Part shown: in pieces, positions 1 to 6,398 of the stretch
Position numbering within the stretch: the first letter of the stretch is position 1
How the letters are laid out: each line of letters opens with the position of its first letter
From: T3Sed10-241 sp036751905
Lineage (GTDB): Bacteria; Bacteroidota; Bacteroidia; Flavobacteriales_D; Cryomorphaceae
Direction: 5' to 3'
Length of the DNA: 9,296 bases
Assembly: GCA_036751905.1 (NCBI GenBank)
Contig: DAIOTP010000128.1
Location: forward strand, 1 to 9,296
The notes under the pieces: generated by a model
What the model was told of the DNA's origin: nothing
Database searches by the model: none
Seen by the model: the letters and a program-made list of their open reading frames with translations, nothing else
Translations under genes and position numbers: made by a program

Positions 1-131
1 ACAAGTATGTGCGCTTCAATGTAGGCGCAGGCTACCGCATTGTGGGCGATATGACTTACCGCAACTTTGATCAGAGCGATATTTCGGGGTTCACCGGTTA
101 CGTGGGCCTTAAGATTGGACTGTTTGATTGA
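1..131 (+). CDS. C-terminal end of a probable outer-membrane beta-barrel protein (5' truncated)
   Basis: An open frame runs in from the left edge (first full codon at base 3) and ends at TGA 129-131, leaving 42 residues. The visible part alternates polar and hydrophobic or aromatic residues (VRFNVGAGYRIV, then FTGYVGLKIGLFD), as in the last strands of a membrane beta-barrel, and ends close to a phenylalanine. That fits an OmpA/porin-like surface protein, but with so little sequence the family cannot be named. A strong hairpin terminator follows 52 bases downstream, consistent with this being the end of its transcription unit. It could also be the tail of a periplasmic beta-rich protein. Confidence 0.55.
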   Translation, partial: KYVRFNVGAGYRIVGDMTYRNFDQSDISGFTGYVGLKIGLFD

Positions 132-183
132 AAGCAGCCGGGCCATTTTGCCGTGAGCATAGCACTCCCTAATCTTGGCAAGG

Positions 184-217
184 CCTACTGCTTGGATGCA
201 GTAGGTTCTGCTTTTTT
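184..217 (+). terminator. Intrinsic terminator after the left-edge gene
   Basis: There is a perfect 8-bp stem, CCTACTGC (184-191) and GCAGTAGG (198-205), with a 6-base loop TTGGAT. It is followed by TTCTGC and a run of six T (212-217). The position, 52 bases after a stop codon and 132 bases before the next gene, fits rho-independent termination of the left-edge gene. The stem can be extended by two G-U pairs at its base. Confidence 0.75.
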
Positions 218-349
218 ACAGGAGGTGTTATAGCTGGCCCGGAAATTGGGCACTTGCTTAAAAACCTACTTTCACCACCTTTTCCGTAAATTGTAGGCAC
301 CTTAAACGCGCAATTCATAACATACCATTGCAACATTGCTTCCCCTCAA

Positions 350-1636
350 ATGAAAAAACTACTGTTTCGATGGAATGAATTGAAGGCCACCTTTTGGTTT
401 GTCCCGGTGATTATTCTCACTTCATCGGTCATTTTGGCCATGGGCTTACTCTATTTGGACAGCATTGTTGAATTTCATCCGGAGGGCCCGGGCCGTTTCT
501 TTTTTGTGAGCAGTTCTGACTCGGCCCGCAGCATCCTCTCCACCATTTCCGGTGCGATGATGGGCGTAGCAGGTACGGTATTTTCCATCACCTTGGTGGC
601 CTTGACGCTGGCTTCTTCACAATTCGGCCCACGGCTCATTAAGAAGTTCATGTACGTGCGTCTCAACCAGGTGGTGCTGGGTTCCTACATTTCCACTTAC
701 CTCTACTGCCTGCTGGTTTTGAATGCCATCAAAGAGGGGGACGATTTCACCTTCATCCCATCCATTGCTATTATTGCCGCGATTGGTGCAGCCGTCATCA
801 ACATTGTTTTGCTCATTGTATTTATCCACCAGATCGCTACAAGCATTCAGGCTGACAAGGTAGTGGCCGATATTTCAAGCTTTCTTTCCGGTCAAATTGA
901 AACCCTGTTTCCCGAAAGGATGGGTGAGGAATTGGAAAGAGACGACAATATCGACACCTCGGTAGCCATCTCGACCTACATGACCCGCACTTCCGTAAAA
1001 TGCCCCAAAAATGGCTACCTGCAATATGTGGACAGCGAGGCCTTGATGGAAACAGTAAGCAAAAATGATGCTTTCCTTACTTTGCATTACCGACCCGGCG
1101 CTCACCTTTTACCAGGAGTAGAACTGGCTGTGCTGCACACCCATGATAAATGGGGTGATGAAAAACTGAAGAAACTCATGGGGCACATCGTGATTGGGAA
1201 GACCAAAACGGCGCAGCAGGACTTGGAGTACTCTATCCACCAAATGGTGGAAATCGCTGCCCGCGCCCTCTCTCCCGGTGTGAACGATCCCTATACGGCC
1301 ATCGCCTGCGTGGACAACCTCGCCTCGACAATGGCTTATTTGGCGCAAGCCAAATTCCCTTCCAAATACCGGTATGATGAACAGGGAACGGAATTTGAAG
1401 GGGTTCTCGACGCGGCATTCAACCAGATCAGGCAGTTCTCGGGAGGCAGTCCCTCGGTGATCATCAGGCTGATGGAAGCGCTCAGCACCATACTCAGCCT
1501 TACCAAAGACGAATCACGCAGGAAGGCAGTGCTCAGGCATGCGTCAATGGTGCTCAATATAGGCAAGCAAACCATCAAAGAAGAAAATGACCTGCAGGAT
1601 TTGAAAGAGAGGGCGGAGAAGATTTTGGGTTTCTAG
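350..1636 (+). CDS. DUF2254 family integral membrane protein
   Basis: This 428-residue protein is a predicted inner-membrane protein of the uncharacterised DUF2254 family. About four hydrophobic helices lie in the first 170 residues (roughly 14-36, 61-90, 108-127 and 135-166), followed by a soluble, probably cytoplasmic domain. Two stretches are typical of the family as I know it. One is the segment after helix 2, SLxLASSQFGPR-like, here ITLVALTLASSQFGPRLIKK. The other is the C-terminal motif with QQDLEY at 289-294 and ALSPGVNDPYTA at 306-317, which is nearly invariant. Length is normal for the family. The ATG at 350 is the first in-frame start before helix 1. No Shine-Dalgarno is visible, as usual in this phylum. 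The gene stands alone between a terminator and a 122-base gap. The biochemical role is unknown; transport or channel roles have only been guessed from topology. Confidence 0.9.
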   Translation: MKKLLFRWNELKATFWFVPVIILTSSVILAMGLLYLDSIVEFHPEGPGRFFFVSSSDSARSILSTISGAMMGVAGTVFSITLVALTLASSQFGPRLIKKFMYVRLNQVVLGSYISTYLYCLLVLNAIKEGDDFTFIPSIAIIAAIGAAVINIVLLIVFIHQIATSIQADKVVADISSFLSGQIETLFPERMGEELERDDNIDTSVAISTYMTRTSVKCPKNGYLQYVDSEALMETVSKNDAFLTLHYRPGAHLLPGVELAVLHTHDKWGDEKLKKLMGHIVIGKTKTAQQDLEYSIHQMVEIAARALSPGVNDPYTAIACVDNLASTMAYLAQAKFPSKYRYDEQGTEFEGVLDAAFNQIRQFSGGSPSVIIRLMEALSTILSLTKDESRRKAVLRHASMVLNIGKQTIKEENDLQDLKERAEKILGF

Positions 1637-1758
1637 AGAAGTTAAATAGATGGGAAGCGTAGAGACACGATACAATGCATCCATTGGCTCGTTTTTGAAT
1701 CAAATTGTTTCAATTTCACCGCTAGCTTAGCAAGGCTTTTCTTTAACCTCAATCCAAC

Positions 1759-2721
1759 ATGGCGAAAATACCAAAGCTCCTGTACCTGTCTTTATTGATA
1801 GGCTGTCTGAGTTGTAGCAACAGTCCGAAAATCCCTGAATTCAGATACACGCAGGAAGAAATTTCCAGTCCCATACCTTTTGCTGAAGGGGTCATTTCAA
1901 CACCAGATAACAGCGAGTTTGAGTTGGCCTTTTCTGCCGACGGGCGCAAGGTTTATTTTTCCAGAAGGGCACCCCAAGGCAAACAAATGATTTACGAAAG
2001 TGACTTTTTGGATGGCGCCTGGTCGACGCCACAGTTGGCGCCTTTCTCCACAAGCCGGGACGAGACGCCATTTATCGCCCCCAATGGTAATTTCCTCTTT
2101 TTCGGTTCGGAGCGGCCTATCCCGGGCAAACCCAATAAGGGCAACTTTGACATGAACATCTGGATGATGGAGCGCACGGACAATGGTTGGAGCGAAGCAA
2201 AACCACTACCCGAACCTATCAACGACGTGCAGGTGGAGGGGGAAGAATGGCCCTCGTCCAATAGCAATTTTATTTTCAGCAATGACAATAAAACATTCTA
2301 CTTCACAACCATGATGCGCGGCACGGCGGCTATCAAGCTTTATGAGACGAACTTCGATGGAAAGGACTGGTCTGAGCCAAGGCCAATCGATGGTTTCTTT
2401 GAGGATGAGCAGTATTGGGTGTATTCGGCTGTTGTTTCACCTGATGGAAAATATTTGGTATTCAACTCCTTTGGCGCACCCGGTGGCCAGGGTGGCGAAG
2501 ATATCTTTGTAGCTCAAAAAACAGCGCAGGGATGGAGCAAGGCCCAATCTATAGGCAGCTTGGTCAATACAACGGACGAAGAAAGCAGTCCGCGGTTTTC
2601 TCGGGATGGCAAGTATTTCTTCTTCAGCAGGGCTGAGAATTTTGGGCACTACGAATACGGCGAGTGGAGCATACACTTTGTGGAAACGAAATTCCTCCAT
2701 TTGGAAGAACTCTTTGAGTAG
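1759..2721 (+). CDS. PD40/WD40-like beta-propeller lipoprotein
   Basis: This is a 320-residue exported lipoprotein. The N-terminus is a lipoprotein signal peptide with a lipobox LIGC at residues 13-16, so Cys16 is the likely lipidated residue; a second Cys lies at 19. The mature part contains repeated blades of PD40/TolB-like type. Each has an S-x-D-G-K/R-x-[VL]-x-F-x-S core (FSADGRKVYFSRR, IAPNGNFLFFGSERP, VSPDGKYLVFNSFG, FSRDGKYFFFSRAE), often followed by an Asp/Ile-rich strand and a 'GWS' or 'DWSEP' turn. Such propellers usually bind protein or carbohydrate partners; the same repeats occur in TolB and in OmpA-fused Bacteroidota proteins. With no OmpA or peptidase domain attached, the partner is unknown. 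The protein is probably held in the periplasm or at the outer membrane. Start chosen because it gives an intact signal peptide. No co-transcribed neighbour is evident. Confidence 0.85.
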   Translation: MAKIPKLLYLSLLIGCLSCSNSPKIPEFRYTQEEISSPIPFAEGVISTPDNSEFELAFSADGRKVYFSRRAPQGKQMIYESDFLDGAWSTPQLAPFSTSRDETPFIAPNGNFLFFGSERPIPGKPNKGNFDMNIWMMERTDNGWSEAKPLPEPINDVQVEGEEWPSSNSNFIFSNDNKTFYFTTMMRGTAAIKLYETNFDGKDWSEPRPIDGFFEDEQYWVYSAVVSPDGKYLVFNSFGAPGGQGGEDIFVAQKTAQGWSKAQSIGSLVNTTDEESSPRFSRDGKYFFFSRAENFGHYEYGEWSIHFVETKFLHLEELFE

Positions 2722-2865
2722 AGCGTTTTGACGAAAAACACATCTCTGCGAACCATGCCCAAGATGTAGGAATCGCATTTCGCTGACGTGCATATGCCAT
2801 GCCCCGACCACGGATAACGAACCATGCTGTCCAAGGAACCGTTTTGCATGTGCAGACGCTTCATC

Positions 2866-3377
2866 TTATTCTTCCAGCTTTTTAAACTCCGGACGATCGT
2901 AAAATCCTTCATCGTTTTTTACGAAGTTCATCCTGCGGCGAATCAGGGATATAATGGTCCAACACTACCACCTCATACGTGCGCAATGTCCGCACCCTTG
3001 CTAAACCTCTTGGTTTTGGCAAAAGTATCCCGGTCGATTTCTTTGGTGAGTACCTTTTTATTTTCTTCATCGAGTCTGACCATCCCGATAGGGATGATCA
3101 AGTGATTTTCCCCATCTTCATTTATAAAACCATGGGCTCCTTCGCTCGCTGGTTTGTTTAGAAATTCATGCCCGTCTTCAATCAAAGACATATCGACTTC
3201 AATATCCAAATAAACCATCCGTTTGGATTTTTTATTTGCCAACAAGCCATCCACTCTTCCCACTATACGGCGGTCGGCGTCCATCACTTCCCAGCCCCTT
3301 ACATTGCTGTAATCTGAGGCAACCTTATAACCGGAAAGATCATCGAGGTAATACAGGTTTTTATTGTTTTCTGATAT
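2866..3377 (-). pseudogene. PRC-barrel domain protein, apparently broken (no normal start, two frameshifts)
   Basis: The - strand encodes a protein of the Bacteroidota PRC-barrel group (reaction-centre subunit H-like fold), but not in one frame. Bases 3377-2985 give, in one frame, NLYYLDDLSGYKVASDY, NVRGWEVMDADRR and HLIIPIGMVRLDEENKKV, up to RFSKGADI. The next frame (2983 to about 2915) continues with RTYEVVVLDHYIPDSPQDELRK. A third frame ends with NDEGFYDRPEFKKLEE and TAA at 2868-2866. Joined, they match the expected layout: barrel, YE-x-V/L strand, then an acidic FYxRPEF tail. The second shift falls in a run of six A (2920-2915), where one A fewer restores the frame. Upstream, the frame has no ATG, GTG or TTG before the stop at 3407-3405; the likely start is ATA at 3377, where ATG would give MSENNKNLYYL. 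Only GTG 3287 could start it, giving 104 residues without the first barrel strand. It overlaps the upstream gene by 17 bases. Decay and assembly error cannot be told apart here. Confidence 0.75.
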
Positions 3378-3999
3378 GGTTCTTCGTTTGTGGTGAGTTA
3401 GTATTCATGTTGTCCAGTAAATCAGCTGATTCACTGAAGGAATTTTTGACCTCGTGTTTTTGATCCAGCGTTAGCACATCAGGGTCAATGGCGCGTGCCG
3501 CATTTACTACGCGATCGGCTTCACTTGTCAAGTCCGGAAAGGCCATCTGCTGAATTTGCTGTAAAGCGCTGGCCAGAATATCTGCTGACTGCCTGATGGA
3601 ATTGGCGTGGGTGGTTTCTAAGGGCTCTTTGGTAGTCTTTTCAGCGTTATTTCTCACCTGGTCCATATCGTTTTGGATGTCGTGGTTCACTTCAAGGGCC
3701 ATGGCCTGCGTGGCGCTCCTCAACTTTAAGAGGGCTTCATTCGTGAATTCGTGATCAAGTCCCATACGGCCTGTGTCCTCTTTTACAAAATTCACATAAG
3801 CTACAACGGTCGAATTATTTGGCGCATGCTGTAGGGTTTCGGATGGTCGTTCAGAGTTTTGTTCTGTCTTCGCATCTTGATTATCTCTGCTGTCGTCATC
3901 GTTGAAGACAAAAAAGTACAGCAAGCCAGCAATGATGAGAATGATCAAAATCACCCAAGGCCACACCGACGATTTCTTTTCCATTTTTATTTCAGCCAT
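3361..3999 (-). CDS. Membrane-anchored helical protein of unknown function
   Basis: This 212-residue protein has a short Lys-rich N-terminus, one transmembrane helix (about residues 14-32, WPWVILIILIIAGLLYFFVF) and then an acidic linker DDDSRDNQD. The rest is a predicted all-helical, probably periplasmic domain: VAYVNFVKEDTGRMGLDHEF around 66-85, TTHANSIRQSADILASALQQ, and a conserved-looking DPDVLTLDQKHEVKNSF stretch near the end. I recall similar unnamed proteins in Bacteroidota but know no function. Two starts are possible: ATG 3999 (MAEIKMEKK) and ATG 3984 (MEKKSSV). The shorter fits the usual form of the family, but the longer cannot be excluded. The stop overlaps the start region of the PRC-barrel gene downstream, so the two were probably translated as a coupled pair. 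Confidence 0.75.
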   Translation of the reverse strand: MAEIKMEKKSSVWPWVILIILIIAGLLYFFVFNDDDSRDNQDAKTEQNSERPSETLQHAPNNSTVVAYVNFVKEDTGRMGLDHEFTNEALLKLRSATQAMALEVNHDIQNDMDQVRNNAEKTTKEPLETTHANSIRQSADILASALQQIQQMAFPDLTSEADRVVNAARAIDPDVLTLDQKHEVKNSFSESADLLDNMNTNSPQTKNHIRKQ

Positions 4000-4506
4000 A
4001 ATTCATGTTGTTACTTGATGGTGGTGGTAAGGTCAAACATTGTTCCGCTTGACAATACTCCTGAGTGCCGATTTGTATCAATCAGATAAGCAGCGTACAA
4101 CAGGAATGGCTCGTGCTCAAGTCCGCACATCAATCGGGAAATACGCCAATTTTTGGGATTTGCTTGCTCAATCGGGATTCCCCACTTGCCAGTCCTTCAG
4201 CCATGCGCGCAGCTCTCACCCAATGAGGGTTTTTTAACAGGGCCAATCCCAAACAAGTCCTTACCTTTCAGTGCCCAAAAGGCGGTCGCTTCACAGCTTC
4301 ATGCGCATCCACCTGCGTTGAGGATTGGTTCATATACACCTATGGAGTGCGTGCTTTCCGCAAAATTGGCCATGAGCAACCTTGAAGCAACCCTTCAACG
4401 CTGAGCGACAAGGAATGAACATGGGCCAAAAAGCCCAATGTGCACCTAAAGTACTCCTTCAGGCAATCCCTGCAGCTGCATACGTTTGACTTAACAAATT
4501 TTGAAA
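4000..4506. other. Divergent intergenic region, about 500 bases, no supported gene
   Basis: This gap separates the leftward membrane-protein gene from the rightward kinase gene, so it must carry both promoters. Short open frames here (for example 4040-4237 and 4153-4404, + strand) give peptides without signal, domain or protein-like pattern. Small hairpins are present: TTGAAG/CTTCAA (4382-4398), TGGGC/GCCCA (4422-4437), and a 4-bp stem ACCC/GGGT before six T around 4220. None is strong enough to call an RNA or terminator. The only element I would name is the -7 promoter box at 4481-4488. Confidence 0.5.
4481..4488 (+). promoter_or_regulatory. Bacteroidota-type -7 promoter element for the PAS kinase gene
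   Basis: TACGTTTG matches the Bacteroidota consensus TAnnTTTG exactly and ends 18 bases before the ATG at 4507. The -33 element (TTG) is poor: the best candidate is TTC at 4458-4460, 20 bases upstream. Transcription would start around 4493-4497, giving a very short leader. An 8-base match with four fixed T/G positions can occur by chance, so the call rests mainly on its location. Confidence 0.4.
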
Positions 4507-5583
4507 ATGGCTGAGAAAAAAACCCATTTGCAAGCGCTGATCGAAACCAACGATGAGCTCGAGAACTACTTTCGGAACACGATCATTCCGCAACTGTACG
4601 TGGACGGGAATTTGAAATTGCGGAAGTTTACGCCCCCGGCCATGCGACAGTTTCGGCTGTCGGATGGTGATATCGGGAGGGCCATCGAAGAAATCAAAGA
4701 CAACCTGCGCTTTCCCACCATCATCGAAAACATACAAGAGGTGATAAGCACCAATGAAATTCTTGAGAAAGAAATTCAAACCACCGACCTGCGCTGGTTC
4801 CAAATGAACATCATCCCTTATGTAAAAAAGAAGGACAACCGCACCGATGGCGTCATTATCACTTTCGTGGAAATCACCCTGCGCATCAAAGACCTCAAGG
4901 CTCAGGAAAAATTGATTGCCGACAATGCCATCTTACTGGATACCATCTCACACGATATCCGCAATCCCCTGGCCAACCTGGTGACAGCGGTAGAGCTGTT
5001 CAAGTCGACCTCGCCCGATGACAGGGAGGAATTTACCATCCTTCTTGGCGTCGTGGACAGCTCATTGACCATCATGCACAAAGTAATTATGGAGCTGACG
5101 AATTACAGAAAGGAAGAATCCGAGCGCTCAAAAGAGGAAGAACTTCTCAACTTTGAGCACATCCTCGAAGATGTTCGACTTACGTTGAGCGACAATTTTA
5201 TAGCCGCAAAGGCATACCTTACGTCAGAGATAAAAGTCTCTGAAATCTGTTTTTCCAGAAGGAAGTTGCGCACGGTGATGTACAATCTGGTAAACAATGC
5301 CTTGAAATTTAAATCGAAGGACCGCCTGCCGCACATTGCCGTGAGCACTTATATGGAAAACGAGTGGATCGTAATTTCCGTGCGCGACAACGGGATTGGT
5401 ATGGCACCGGGCGACCTTGAGTCAATATTCATCAGGTACAAGCGCTGTGATCATACCACTGCGGGTTCCGGCATAGGTTTGTACCTTGTGAAGGAAATCG
5501 TGACCCATGCGGGTGGTAAAGTCACCGTGGACAGCCAGCTGGGTAAAGGTTCCGAGTTTAAGGTATACCTGAAATCAGCCTAG
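4507..5583 (+). CDS. Soluble PAS-domain sensor histidine kinase (CheR-type PAS)
   Basis: This 358-residue kinase has no membrane helix, so it is probably cytoplasmic. Residues about 15-125 form a PAS domain of the kind found in CheB/CheR fusion proteins, with LRKFTPPAMRQFRLSDGDIG at 38-57, the long helix IIENIQEVI, and RWFQMNIIPY followed by DGVIITFVEIT. Then comes a helical linker (126-145) and a HisKA dimerisation/phosphotransfer helix with His149 in SHDIRNPLANL. The ATPase domain shows the N box (NLVNNALKF at 260-268), G1 box DNGIGM at 294-299 and G2 box GSGIGLYLV at 320-328. All catalytic motifs look intact. I prefer ATG 4507; an in-frame TTG at 4501 would add two residues. No response regulator lies next to it, and the next gene is a Crp/Fnr regulator in the same direction after 164 bases, so its partner is unknown. 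The PAS ligand cannot be told from sequence. Confidence 0.9.
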   Translation: MAEKKTHLQALIETNDELENYFRNTIIPQLYVDGNLKLRKFTPPAMRQFRLSDGDIGRAIEEIKDNLRFPTIIENIQEVISTNEILEKEIQTTDLRWFQMNIIPYVKKKDNRTDGVIITFVEITLRIKDLKAQEKLIADNAILLDTISHDIRNPLANLVTAVELFKSTSPDDREEFTILLGVVDSSLTIMHKVIMELTNYRKEESERSKEEELLNFEHILEDVRLTLSDNFIAAKAYLTSEIKVSEICFSRRKLRTVMYNLVNNALKFKSKDRLPHIAVSTYMENEWIVISVRDNGIGMAPGDLESIFIRYKRCDHTTAGSGIGLYLVKEIVTHAGGKVTVDSQLGKGSEFKVYLKSA

Positions 5584-5678
5584 AAACCTGGTCATTGTTG
5601 TCGTCCAAATATTGTGGATCGCGTCACAAGCGCTGCTCAGTAGTCCACGCGCCCTATGGCCATTCGGCTCAGCGAAAA

Positions 5679-5704
5679 GTGGTATATTGACCACGTCAAT
5701 AACC
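5679..5704. promoter_or_regulatory. Palindrome upstream of the Crp/Fnr-family gene, candidate operator
   Basis: There is a perfect 7-bp inverted repeat TATTGAC (5685-5691), spacer CAC, GTCAATA (5695-5701). Allowing one unpaired A (5684), GGT (5681-5683) and ACC (5702-5704) extend the arms to 10 bp. An overlapping alternative stem GTGGT/ACCAC (5679-5683 and 5690-5694) cannot form at the same time. It lies 46 bases before the ATG at 5748. The halves TTGAC/GTCAA resemble Fnr-type half-sites (TTGAT/ATCAA), so autoregulation by the following gene is plausible. The 3-base spacer differs from the classical 4. Confidence 0.4.
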
Positions 5705-5747
5705 ATGGCACAACTCCCGTCCCGCCCAAGCACCACATTAGAACTGA

Positions 5748-6320
5748 ATGAAGCAAGCCTTTCCTGAGTTTTTGTCCCAACAGCAATTTGATGCGGCACA
5801 GGTGGAGGCCATTCTCCGCAATTTTGAGCCCTCGCCTCTGAAGAAGAACAGCTTTTTCCTCGAATCAGGCCAAATTTGCCGACAGGCCGCCTATGTTGAA
5901 GCGGGCATCCTGATGTATGTCAAAATCAATGACCGCGGCGAAGCGTTGGTGTGCGACTTTGCTTGTGAGGGGCAATGGGTCACCCAATATGAAAGCTTTA
6001 TCAGGCAGGCCCCATCGCCTTTGTCGATAAAAGCCATAGAACCCGTTGATTTGCAAGTAATTTCACTGAAAGCGCTCAACAAGCTACAGGCCGAAATACC
6101 TGCATTTGAAAAGTATACGCGAAGTATCATTGAGGCAGAGTTTTTCAGTTCTATTTCGCGATCCTCAGAGCTACAAACCCTCAGAGCTGAGGAGCGCTAT
6201 CTGCAAATGCTGGAGAAAAACCCTGAATTGTTGCAAAGGGTACCCCAATACCACCTCGCCAATTATTTGGGCATTGCGCCCCAATCACTGAGCCGCATCC
6301 GAAAAAATTTTAAGAGATAG
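5748..6320 (+). CDS. Crp/Fnr-family transcriptional regulator
   Basis: This 190-residue DNA-binding protein has the cyclic-nucleotide-binding-like beta-barrel over about residues 25-110 and a C-terminal helix-turn-helix at about 162-188 (HLANYLGIAPQSLSRIRKNF). The barrel shows the usual strands: KKNSFFLESGQ, YVEAGILMYV, and FACEGQWVTQYESFI where the phosphate-binding cassette would be. That cassette lacks the GE(L/M)xLF...RSA pattern of true cAMP-binding Crp proteins, so the effector is probably not bound in the E. coli manner, and there is no Cys cluster for an Fnr-type Fe-S centre. This short form is common in Bacteroidota, where such genes often sit beside the one gene they control. Here that would be the barrel protein 78 bases downstream. 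ATG 5748 is chosen because it gives the full N-terminal helix. Confidence 0.9.
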   Translation: MKQAFPEFLSQQQFDAAQVEAILRNFEPSPLKKNSFFLESGQICRQAAYVEAGILMYVKINDRGEALVCDFACEGQWVTQYESFIRQAPSPLSIKAIEPVDLQVISLKALNKLQAEIPAFEKYTRSIIEAEFFSSISRSSELQTLRAEERYLQMLEKNPELLQRVPQYHLANYLGIAPQSLSRIRKNFKR

Positions 6321-6328
6321 TCTATTTC

Positions 6329-6342
6329 TTCACAAATGTGAA
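6329..6342. promoter_or_regulatory. Palindrome upstream of the barrel gene, candidate regulator binding site
   Basis: TTCACA, spacer AA, TGTGAA is a perfect 6-bp inverted repeat directly after the Crp/Fnr-family gene. Its centre lies 30-33 bases before a near-consensus -7 box (6365-6372), so about -40 from the expected transcription start, the usual place for an activator site. Binding by the adjacent regulator is inference; the sequence differs from the palindrome upstream of the regulator gene itself. Confidence 0.4.
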
Positions 6343-6364
6343 TGCAAACGGCTTTTGACGACCG

Positions 6365-6372
6365 CAACTTTG
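6365..6372 (+). promoter_or_regulatory. Probable -7 promoter element of the barrel gene
   Basis: CAACTTTG differs from the Bacteroidota consensus TAnnTTTG only at the first base and ends 26 bases before the ATG at 6399. No TTG is found at the proper -33 distance, which would fit a promoter that needs an activator. Confidence 0.3.
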
Positions 6373-6398
6373 TATCGTAATTTAAACATGTAAACGAT

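Noticed and set aside
138..242. 8-bp inverted repeat CCGGGCCA (138-145) and TGGCCCGG (235-242) around the terminator
   Set aside because: Arms this short and nearly 90 bases apart are expected by chance in a stretch of this size. The inner hairpin explains the region.
1702..1716. AAATTG-TTT-CAATTT small inverted repeat upstream of the lipoprotein gene
   Set aside because: It is an AT-rich 6-bp stem with a 3-base loop, no T-run and no motif resemblance. It is too common to call a regulatory site.
2437..2811. 124-codon open frame on the - strand
   Set aside because: It overlaps the PD40 lipoprotein, whose repeats and lipobox establish the + strand frame. The antisense translation shows no known pattern.
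2749..2827. Direct repeat CGAACCATGC (2749-2758 and 2818-2827)
   Set aside because: Two 10-base copies without further similarity around them, and no sign of an insertion or array.
4040..4404. Small + strand frames of 65 and 83 codons in the intergenic gap
   Set aside because: They overlap each other in different frames, are rich in Ser, Pro and Cys without pattern, and have no signal peptide or recognisable domain.
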